In this document: in pieces, positions 1-4,448 of the stretch
How the letters are laid out: every line of letters begins with the position of its first letter
Position numbering within the stretch: position 1 is the first letter of the stretch
Assembly (NCBI GenBank): GCA_002683775.1
Contig: NYTT01000104.1
Span: 1 to 5,862, forward strand
From: Flavobacteriales bacterium
Lineage (GTDB): Bacteria; Bacteroidota; Bacteroidia; Flavobacteriales; BACL11
DNA: 5,862 nucleotides
Reading direction: 5' to 3'
Position numbers and translations under genes: made by a program
Notes under the pieces: model-generated
Told to the model about the DNA's origin: nothing
The model's input: the letters and a program-made list of their open reading frames with translations, nothing else
Database searches by the model: none

Positions 1-61
1 AGAAGTAAGTTTTGATGAGATTAAAAGCAAGATACAAAAACAGATCTATATATTTAGCTAA
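1..61 (+). CDS. 3' end of an unidentified gene (partial, cut by window start)
   Basis: The frame starting at base 2 is open from the window edge to a TAA at 59-61 and reads EVSFDEIKSKIQKQIYIFS. It ends only 2 nt before the ATG of the downstream methyltransferase, the tight packing seen elsewhere in the window. Its last residues, QKQIYIFS, match QKQIDIFS near the end of that methyltransferase, in the same codon frame. The two genes therefore share a tail, and the upstream gene may be a second methyltransferase or a related partner. Function cannot be assigned from 19 residues. That it is coding at all rests on the open frame, the spacing and the shared tail. Confidence 0.5.
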   Translation, partial: EVSFDEIKSKIQKQIYIFS

Positions 62-68
62 ATATGAC
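34..68 (+). repeat. Imperfect direct repeat, copy A (upstream of methyltransferase 1)
   Basis: Bases 34-68 align with 777-810 at about 31 of 35 positions with one single-base gap: ACAAAAACAGAT, two mismatches, then ATATATTTAGC, then (T)AAAT and TGAC. Copy A covers the last codons of the partial upstream gene and the start codon of the methyltransferase at 64. Both copies read in the same codon phase (AAA CAG AT. .AT ATA TTT AGC), which favours homologous gene ends over a non-coding site. Confidence 0.7.
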
Positions 69-819
69 TTTAATTAATCAAATAACTTTAAAACAAAATT
101 CATGTTTTGATTTACTACCTAAACTTAAACCTTCTTCTGTAGATTTAATTTTAACAGATCCTCCTTATGAAATAAGTCGTGATACAGGCTTTAAAGCTGT
201 TAAAAATGGTGTGCAGAGGTTTGCTATTTCAATGGATTTTGGTAAATGGGATAAAAATTTTGAAGGGCTTGCAGAGAGCATCATGCTTATGTTTCAGGCT
301 TTAAAAAATGGTGGAACTTGTATCATTTTTTATGATTTATGGAAAATTACAACTTTAAAAGATATAATGGAAAGTGTTGGGTTTAAGCAAATTAGAATGA
401 TAGAGTGGTTAAAAACAAACCCTGTTCCAATTAATAGTTCCATTAATTACTTAACAAATGCAAGAGAAATTGCTCTTGTTGGCGTTAAGCATTCTAAACC
501 CACTTTTAACTCACAATATGATAATGGTGTTTATAAATATCCTATATATCATGGCAAAGATAGATTTCATCCTACTCAAAAACCTTTAGATTTATTTAAA
601 GAACTAATTCACAAGCATTCCAATGAAGGTGATGTAGTTCTAGATCCTTTTAGTGGTAGTGGCACAACTGCACTTGCTTCATTTAGCACTAATCGTAAGT
701 TTATAGGCTGTGAAGTTAATTTGAATTATTATAATAATTCAATAGAAAGATTAAAGATTAGCAGAGCAATAGCAACACAAAAACAGATTGATATATTTAG
801 CAAATTTGACAAATGCTAA
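64..819 (+). CDS. Beta-class site-specific DNA methyltransferase (DPPY, probable N6-adenine)
   Basis: This is a 251-residue S-adenosylmethionine-dependent DNA methyltransferase. Catalytic motif IV is TDPPY (D32-P33-P34-Y35). HPTQKP (motif X region) lies at 169-174, and the AdoMet-binding motif I, DPFSGSGTT, at 194-202. The order IV, specificity region, X, I defines the permuted beta class, and DPPY usually goes with N6-adenine methylation, although N4-cytosine cannot be excluded. The middle segment (FGKWD, then WLKTNPVPINSS) should hold the target-recognition region; I cannot derive the recognised sequence. The length is typical of a complete enzyme. The ATG at 64 lies 2 nt after the preceding stop, has no Shine-Dalgarno, and leaves about 30 residues before motif IV, as expected. 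No restriction endonuclease is visible beside it, so it may be an orphan or self-protection enzyme. Its C-terminus contains QIDIF, resembling a sliding-clamp-binding pentapeptide. Confidence 0.93.
   Translation: MTLINQITLKQNSCFDLLPKLKPSSVDLILTDPPYEISRDTGFKAVKNGVQRFAISMDFGKWDKNFEGLAESIMLMFQALKNGGTCIIFYDLWKITTLKDIMESVGFKQIRMIEWLKTNPVPINSSINYLTNAREIALVGVKHSKPTFNSQYDNGVYKYPIYHGKDRFHPTQKPLDLFKELIHKHSNEGDVVLDPFSGSGTTALASFSTNRKFIGCEVNLNYYNNSIERLKISRAIATQKQIDIFSKFDKC
777..810 (+). repeat. Imperfect direct repeat, copy B (3' end of methyltransferase 1)
   Basis: Partner of the copy at 34-68. It encodes QKQIDIFSKFD near the end of the methyltransferase. Relative to copy A one T is missing from CTAAA, so the stop codon TAA of copy A becomes AAA here and the protein runs five codons further. 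The two copies bracket almost exactly one gene. Confidence 0.7.
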
Positions 820-962
820 AACTAGTATCACATTTATTTATAGTAAATAATAGTGCTACTTTGAAGTATCGTAATAAAAAAAATCTAATTAGAATAATAA
901 TGCTAATGATACCATATATATTTTATGTATTAGCTTTAATTTGTTTAATTAAATATTTTTAA
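813..962 (+). CDS. Possible small single-span membrane protein (49 aa)
   Basis: The ATG at 813 overlaps the methyltransferase stop by 7 nt (ATGCTAA) in another frame and is open to a TAA at 960-962, giving 49 residues. The first half is polar and basic (LKYRNKKNLIRI). The last 20 or so residues, beginning IMLMIPYIFYVLALIC, are almost entirely hydrophobic, like one transmembrane helix with a cytoplasmic basic N-terminus. The overlap suggests translational coupling to the methyltransferase. No family is recognised; a holin-like, toxin-like or regulatory micropeptide is possible but unproven. An internal ATG at 900 would give only the 20-residue hydrophobic tail. AT-rich DNA yields long hydrophobic frames by chance, so this is a candidate only. 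Confidence 0.35.
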   Translation: MLKLVSHLFIVNNSATLKYRNKKNLIRIIMLMIPYIFYVLALICLIKYF

Positions 963-996
963 GATTAAGCTTGTAATTTACTAACTTTTATTTTAC

Positions 997-1025
997 TTTA
1001 CAATAAAAGAAAGGTGATATATTCT
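997..1025 (+). promoter_or_regulatory. Candidate sigma70-type promoter P1
   Basis: TTTACA at 997-1002 (5 of 6 to TTGACA) precedes TATATT at 1018-1023 (5 of 6 to TATAAT) with a 15-nt spacer. TATTCT at 1020-1025 gives a 17-nt spacer with a poorer -10. Transcription would start at about 1030, on the dyad at 1029-1053, so a protein bound there could repress it. This is a consensus match only, and AT-rich DNA gives many such matches by chance. Confidence 0.3.
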
Positions 1026-1027
1026 TC

Positions 1028-1100
1028 GTGACACGATTTAATCCATCGTGTCATTTTCTTTAATTTATCTAATGTCACAGTTTTCACAAAAAAGTGTCAC
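1028..1100. promoter_or_regulatory. Cluster of GTGWCAC-like sites, possible operator or iteron set
   Basis: GTGWCAC is a 7-bp palindrome. Exact copies lie at 1028-1034 (GTGACAC) and 1094-1100 (GTGTCAC). Six-base matches lie at 1048-1053 (GTGTCA) and 1073-1078 (TGTCAC), and CAC-N6-GTG spans 1085-1096. In DNA this AT-rich such density is unlikely to be background. The same words recur within the first gene of the downstream operon at 1379-1427. A dimeric DNA-binding protein, perhaps the product of that gene, is the simplest explanation, but this is inferred. Confidence 0.4.
1029..1060 (+). terminator. Probable intrinsic terminator; the dyad may double as an operator
   Basis: TGACACGAT at 1029-1037 and ATCGTGTCA at 1045-1053 form a perfect 9-bp stem with a 7-nt loop (TTAATCC), followed by TTTTCTT at 1054-1060. 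It is one of the more GC-containing dyads in this AT-rich intergenic region. It lies 67 nt after the candidate small ORF and 210 nt after the methyltransferase stop, so it could end the upstream transcript. The stem contains the GTGACAC word found again at 1094-1100 and inside the downstream gene, so a protein-binding role is an equal alternative. If promoter P1 is real, the hairpin would also lie at the very 5' end of its transcript. Confidence 0.5.
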
Positions 1101-1107
1101 AATTTAC

Positions 1108-1136
1108 TTGTAATTTCATTTTTTTTGAAATAAACT
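1108..1136 (+). promoter_or_regulatory. Candidate sigma70-type promoter P2 for the long operon
   Basis: TTGTAA at 1108-1113 (4 of 6) and TAAACT at 1131-1136 (4 of 6) are separated by exactly 17 nt and would start transcription at about 1143, some 25 nt before the ATG at 1168. GTGTCAC at 1094-1100 lies just upstream of the -35, where an activator or autorepressor could act. A poly-T stretch fills the spacer. The match is modest. Confidence 0.3.
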
Positions 1137-1167
1137 CACTTTATTAAGTAAAAAAACAATTAAATTA

Positions 1168-2169
1168 ATGGCTCTTTTGTCTAAAGATTTTGAAAAAGCA
1201 ATATTAATTCCTTTTTTAAAACAACACGGAGGTGCTGATGTCTTTAAAGAAGAAAATTACCATATATTAAAGAAGTATTGCGACATACACGGTTTAGATT
1301 ACCTTGAAGTAATTAAGCCTGACTCTGAGCTAAATACTAAACTTAAAGATCGGTTTAGGCAGATTAAAAAAAGGAAATGTGACAAAAAAAGTGACACTAA
1401 AAAAAGTCACACTAAAAAAAGTCACACTAAGAAAGTTTTACCTAAAAAAGTTCCTAAATTAATAGAAGAGGGTCAAGGTAAATGCCGAAATGCACTTAAA
1501 AAAGTAAATAAAATTGTTATTGAAAATGAAAATAAAGTTAATGAATTAACAACAAAGAAAGACGCAGACATTAGAGAAGTAAAGCACTTTGGTTACGGCA
1601 AGCATTTAGAGAGCTATGATAGTTTATCAGAAAACCTTTTAAACACTCTGAGTTTTGCTTCAAAATTGCAAATATATCTAGACAATTACACTTGCGACTA
1701 CAACTACTTTTTGAATGGTGGGGCTGATGCAACAGAAAAGTATAATTATATTAGTAAAAATGGCGATGTTAGTCAACGAATTCGGGATCGGAACAAATTT
1801 GCTTCCATAGAAGTTAAAGAAGAGATTGATAAAATCAACATAGAATTAGTAAATGCGACAAACCCTTACAGACAACAAATCTTAGGCGAACAATTTGATA
1901 GGTTGAATAAGTTGTATAGGTTTTATAAGAATTTTGAAAAAGAAGAGCTTTATGTTTACACGAGTGCGGCAGAAACTCATTTCAATTTGCAGAAGGCAGT
2001 AAATGGATCAATTCTGAATGAAGCGGCGATGGTGGAAAATAAAATCATAAATTCACAAATAGAACAATCACCTGATATACCGACGGCTTTAAAAGATTTG
2101 TATAAATCGGAGGAAGAAGGCAAGGAAAACAAAGTTTTTAAAATAATTAATGAACGCAACAACGACTAG
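1168..2169 (+). CDS. Unrecognised basic-linker protein, first gene of the operon (possible DNA-binding initiator or small terminase)
   Basis: 333 residues; I do not recognise the family with confidence. Residues 1-65 look like a compact helical domain (SKDFEKAILIPFLKQHGG). Residues 66-97 are a Lys-rich linker with KKSDT, KKSHT, KKSHT at 73-87, suited to contacting DNA. Residues 98-140 are charged and helical, and 150-333 form a larger helical domain. Around 152-226, a segment ending in VKEEIDKINIEL (from V216) faintly resembles the helical core of phage small terminases; this is a weak impression. As the first gene behind a control region sharing its GTGAC/GTCAC words, with such repeats inside its own coding sequence, it could be a replication initiator (compare lambda O, whose origin lies inside the gene), a small terminase (compare P22, whose pac site lies inside gene 3) or a repressor. 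The start at 1168 is the first ATG of the frame and has no SD. The stop is TAG. Confidence 0.85.
   Translation: MALLSKDFEKAILIPFLKQHGGADVFKEENYHILKKYCDIHGLDYLEVIKPDSELNTKLKDRFRQIKKRKCDKKSDTKKSHTKKSHTKKVLPKKVPKLIEEGQGKCRNALKKVNKIVIENENKVNELTTKKDADIREVKHFGYGKHLESYDSLSENLLNTLSFASKLQIYLDNYTCDYNYFLNGGADATEKYNYISKNGDVSQRIRDRNKFASIEVKEEIDKINIELVNATNPYRQQILGEQFDRLNKLYRFYKNFEKEELYVYTSAAETHFNLQKAVNGSILNEAAMVENKIINSQIEQSPDIPTALKDLYKSEEEGKENKVFKIINERNND
1379..1435 (+). repeat. In-gene 15-bp tandem repeats with GTGAC/GTCAC words and A7 tracts
   Basis: Three 15-bp units start at 1391 (GTGACACTAAAAAAA), 1406 (GTCACACTAAAAAAA) and 1421 (GTCACACTAAGAAAG), preceded by a 12-bp partial unit at 1379 (GTGACAAAAAAA). 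The 15-bp period keeps the frame and encodes KKS(D/H)T repeats. A7 tracts lie at 1384-1390, 1399-1405 and 1414-1420. The GTGACAC word at 1391 equals the upstream palindromic sites. The array may be a protein-binding site (origin or pac-like), or a simple expansion of a basic linker. Confidence 0.75.
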
Positions 2170-2182
2170 TAACCAACATTTA

Positions 2183-2196
2183 TAAAATAAAACATG
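2183..2196 (+). promoter_or_regulatory. A-rich translation-initiation sequence TAAAATAAA before the gene at 2194
   Basis: TAAAATAAAAC sits directly before the ATG, with no purine-rich GGAG-like site in the 24 nt since the previous stop. The nonamer TAAAATAAA recurs before the starts at 4444 and 5420. Confidence 0.35.
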
Positions 2197-2568
2197 ACAC
2201 CAGAACAAGAACAATTTGAAAGATTTAAGTTTTTTATTGAGCTTTTCAAGGAAAAAACTTTAAAATTTACCGCATTTCATAACTGCTTAGATAAATGCTT
2301 TCAACAAGGTGTAGATAAGCATAATACAAATTTAAGATATGATGAAAATCGCTTTTTCTTTGTGTATCAAAAAGCTTTATTTCAAGTTGGGGACGGAGTA
2401 GAAAAAATAAAAGAAGGGAGTTATTACACTTTAGGAGCGGGGATGGATGAAGCGGCTATGTGTATGCACTTAGGCTTAACGCCTAAAGAAGCAGTATTAA
2501 AAACAATTGAAATGAATGTTTGGACTGCGAACGGGTGTCAAGAGGTGATTATAAACAAACAGCAATAA
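2194..2568 (+). CDS. Short protein resembling the C-terminal half of a proteasome/HslV-like Ntn hydrolase
   Basis: 124 residues. From about 54 the sequence follows the second half of HslV and phage-type Ntn hydrolases: a strand pair (FFFVYQKALFQVGDGV), then TLGAG at 79-83 like the family's AIGSG, then alanine-rich helix residues A87-A88, G94-L-T-P, and EAV at 99-101. The tail (NVWTANGCQEVI) is comparable with the usual 'DpyTGG..v' ending. HslV-like proteins are about 170-180 residues with a catalytic N-terminal Thr after the initiator Met. Here the first 50 or so residues are helical (QFERFKFFIELFKEK) and the nucleophile-bearing first half is missing. Nothing in the preceding 24 nt or the upstream frame supplies it. 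It is therefore a truncated, probably inactive derivative, or a distinct family with a similar motif. It lies 24 nt after the previous gene and 1 nt before the next. Coding status is secure; the family call is by eye. Confidence 0.8.
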   Translation: MTPEQEQFERFKFFIELFKEKTLKFTAFHNCLDKCFQQGVDKHNTNLRYDENRFFFVYQKALFQVGDGVEKIKEGSYYTLGAGMDEAAMCMHLGLTPKEAVLKTIEMNVWTANGCQEVIINKQQ

Positions 2569-2569
2569 C

Positions 2570-3202
2570 ATGACACAAGATTTAAAATATTACTTTGATT
2601 TGGTTAAAAATTTTAATAAAAAATACAAGGATTTGTTAGATGCCTATGAAGAACTTGAAACAAGCAATAAAGCAATTGAAGATAAAACTTTGTTTAATCT
2701 GTATGTTTATTTAGATCTATGTGATGATGAGGGGCGACCGTTTATAGATAAATTTTTTAAATGTGTAAATCAATTTGATAAGGATAAGCAAGCGCAGTTT
2801 ATAGTACAATTGGCTAAACGTTTAAATCTACTCAATGATAATGAGGAACGTCGGCAGTTTTTAAATTCTTATCTAGATCCAAAGAATAAAAGAGGGTTTT
2901 TAGTTTCTGATCTAGATCCAAATCGTAAGATTTTACACCCTTCTACGCTTATAAAACCTTTTGAAGGATTTATAGATGAAGTTAAAATGATATGTGCTTT
3001 ATATCTTGATAAAGTTATTAATGAGAATGTCTTTAAAGTTTTTAAGTCAACGATACAAGAGATTATTGATGATAATATAATAAATAAAGTGCATACAGCT
3101 TTAGATATACCTTACAAAGAAGAGCATTATTCAATTCTTCATGAGGCTTTAGCGATTTACCCACTTCCCCCGATCTATAATCACAATTTATACAATCTAT
3201 GA
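2570..3202 (+). CDS. Hypothetical protein, 210 aa, soluble and helical
   Basis: I do not recognise this protein. It is acidic to neutral, without signal peptide or membrane segment, and appears largely helical (YYFDLVKNFNKKYKDLLDAY at the start). A short internal repeat, LDPK / LDPN, comes from two identical 13-nt DNA words. The C-terminus is proline-rich and aromatic (AIYPLPPIYNHNLYNL), perhaps an exposed peptide tail. The ATG at 2570 is 1 nt after the previous stop, and the TGA overlaps the next ATG by 4 nt (ATGA), so it is translationally coupled on both sides. This places it in one operon with the Ntn-hydrolase-like and coiled-coil genes, but gives no function. Confidence 0.85.
   Translation: MTQDLKYYFDLVKNFNKKYKDLLDAYEELETSNKAIEDKTLFNLYVYLDLCDDEGRPFIDKFFKCVNQFDKDKQAQFIVQLAKRLNLLNDNEERRQFLNSYLDPKNKRGFLVSDLDPNRKILHPSTLIKPFEGFIDEVKMICALYLDKVINENVFKVFKSTIQEIIDDNIINKVHTALDIPYKEEHYSILHEALAIYPLPPIYNHNLYNL
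2871..2922 (+). repeat. Pair of identical 13-nt words inside the 210-aa gene
   Basis: ATCTAGATCCAAA occurs at 2871-2883 and 2910-2922, 39 bp apart (13 codons), in the same frame, encoding LDPK and LDPN. It contains GATC and an inverted CTAG core. It may be a small in-frame duplication that has diverged between the copies. Confidence 0.45.
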
Positions 3203-3981
3203 AAGAACAAATAAACTTTCCCACAAAACTTAATCTTTCCACTACCGAATTAAACAATTTAATGTTTAAAAGCGTAGAGATGTTAACTTCTTTATCATCG
3301 GCTTTCAACGCAAATGGTGTAATTATAGAAAATTACTTAAATGATGAGGATATACAGGCGTTTATGGAGGAAGAAACACCCGTTGTTAGATATAAAAAAG
3401 TACAACAAGCTTTTGAGATGATATTTGCTTTAAAAGAATATCTAGAAAATGATATAGTCACTTCTTTAGGCAATGTAGTTTGCTGTTTAAATATTTTAAT
3501 TGACAACAAAGCTACTAAATCCTTATTATGCAAGGAAGGTAAAGATAGTAATTCACTTAGAAAGCGTTGTTACAATGCTCTTGAAACCCTTTCTGCTAAC
3601 GCAATAAAAGATACTTTAGGTTTTACTCACGAAGCAATTATAGACAATTTTAAAGAGCATTTACTACCCCTGAAAAAAGCTAATCACCATTCAATGGAGG
3701 TAATTTTATCTTTACTTGCTAAATTATCACAAGGATTAAATCCGGATAAGTTGAGTAAAGCAGATGCGGTTGCCCTAACAAAACTTAATGAAATACACGC
3801 GGAGTATAGCAAGGCATTGTATGACGAACAGCAGATACAAATGAATAAAAGAGCAGAGCAGATACAAAAAGAAAAGCAAGAGCTAATTGAGGATATTAAA
3901 AAAAATCAATACCTAACAAATCAAGCCAGTGAAGTGGTAAAAACGCTTGCTATTAAAAACTTAAGAAGTAAAAAGGTATGA
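3199..3981 (+). CDS. Hypothetical protein, 260 aa, with C-terminal coiled coil
   Basis: No family recognised. Residues 1-190 are helical and leucine-rich, with a polar acidic segment near 48-58 (YLNDEDIQAFMEEETP). Residues from about 196 to 245 form a long charged helix rich in E, Q and K (EYSKALYDEQQIQMNKRAEQ and onward), consistent with a coiled coil. The last residues are basic (LRSKKV). There is no signal peptide or transmembrane segment. The start is fixed by the ATGA overlap with the preceding gene, and its own TGA overlaps the next ATG the same way. A coiled-coil protein in such a phage-like operon could be structural, a replication accessory or a packaging factor; the sequence does not decide. 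Confidence 0.85.
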   Translation: MKEQINFPTKLNLSTTELNNLMFKSVEMLTSLSSAFNANGVIIENYLNDEDIQAFMEEETPVVRYKKVQQAFEMIFALKEYLENDIVTSLGNVVCCLNILIDNKATKSLLCKEGKDSNSLRKRCYNALETLSANAIKDTLGFTHEAIIDNFKEHLLPLKKANHHSMEVILSLLAKLSQGLNPDKLSKADAVALTKLNEIHAEYSKALYDEQQIQMNKRAEQIQKEKQELIEDIKKNQYLTNQASEVVKTLAIKNLRSKKV

Positions 3982-4436
3982 AATTATTTACAATAGGAGA
4001 AATAGCAAAGCAAGTTAATGTGCCAACTCACACTATAACTTTTTGGAAAAACTCATTTACAGAATACATTTATTTTAATATTGTGGATAGTGGCAGAATG
4101 TACTATCCAGCGGAAGCAATTGAAGTATTTAAAATTATAAAATATTTAATTCACGACGAAGGAATGCGTATCAGTGCAATAAAAAAAAATATACTCACAA
4201 AAAAACTTAAAACATCTAAGCAAGCTTTTTCACTAAAACAACGCAGAATGTCCGCACTTGGCATTAATAATTGTAAAACCGTTACTCAGTACGACTTGCA
4301 AGGAAAAAAAATTGCAACATTTAGCAGCGTTAAAGAAGCTGGGAGTTTAACAAATTTATATTCAGGCTCTATAGCTAAATGTTGTCGTGGCGACATAAAT
4401 AAATATAAAAATTTTATTTGGAAATATAATACCTAA
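3978..4436 (+). CDS. MerR-type helix-turn-helix protein fused to a C-terminal NUMOD1 domain
   Basis: 152 residues. Residues 4-75 match the MerR-like winged helix-turn-helix: FTIGEIAKQVNVPTHTITFW (4-23), a wing with SGRMYYPAEAIEVFKII (38-54), and YLIHDEGMRISAIKKNI as the following helix. A basic linker (76-100) leads to residues 102-150, which match NUMOD1, a small DNA-binding module known from homing endonucleases: VTQYDLQGKKIATFSSVKEA, then SIAKCCRG and YKNFIWKY. No HNH or GIY-YIG nuclease residues are present, so it should bind DNA without cutting it. Likely roles are a transcriptional regulator, or a small-terminase-like DNA recogniser (Nu1-type proteins share the winged fold). It begins in an ATGA overlap and ends 7 nt before the next methyltransferase. 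AAAAGG lies 1 nt before the ATG, too close to act as a normal ribosome site. Confidence 0.88.
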   Translation: MKLFTIGEIAKQVNVPTHTITFWKNSFTEYIYFNIVDSGRMYYPAEAIEVFKIIKYLIHDEGMRISAIKKNILTKKLKTSKQAFSLKQRRMSALGINNCKTVTQYDLQGKKIATFSSVKEAGSLTNLYSGSIAKCCRGDINKYKNFIWKYNT

Positions 4437-4448
4437 AATAAATATGAA
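4434..4448 (+). promoter_or_regulatory. Stop/spacer/start junction, identical to that at 5410
   Basis: TAAAATAAATATGAA includes the stop of the MerR-NUMOD1 gene, a 7-nt spacer and the ATG at 4444. The same 15-mer occurs at 5410-5424 between the two methyltransferases. With no Shine-Dalgarno, the A/T-rich spacer probably serves as the initiation signal, either by re-initiation after termination or by A-rich ribosome contact. Confidence 0.45.

Noticed and set aside
64..819. Complete restriction-modification system
   Set aside because: Neither the 49-aa frame downstream nor the visible part of the upstream gene shows nuclease motifs; a partner outside the window cannot be excluded.
985..1009. 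Perfect 8-bp inverted repeat CTTTTATT / AATAAAAG with a 9-nt loop
   Set aside because: The stem is almost all A-T and no T-tract follows on either strand, so as a terminator it would be weak; it is expected by chance in this composition.
970..1116. 10-bp direct repeat CTTGTAATTT at 970-979 and 1107-1116
   Set aside because: Short and AT-rich; a single pair at this length is weak evidence, and the second copy overlaps the candidate P2 -35 only by position.
1379..1435. CRISPR-like or satellite array
   Set aside because: Units are 15 bp and directly adjacent with no spacers, and they lie in frame within an open gene, so this is a coding tandem repeat.
4281..4436. Homing endonuclease
   Set aside because: Only the NUMOD1 module is present; no HNH, GIY-YIG or LAGLIDADG residues appear in the 152-aa protein or adjacent frames.
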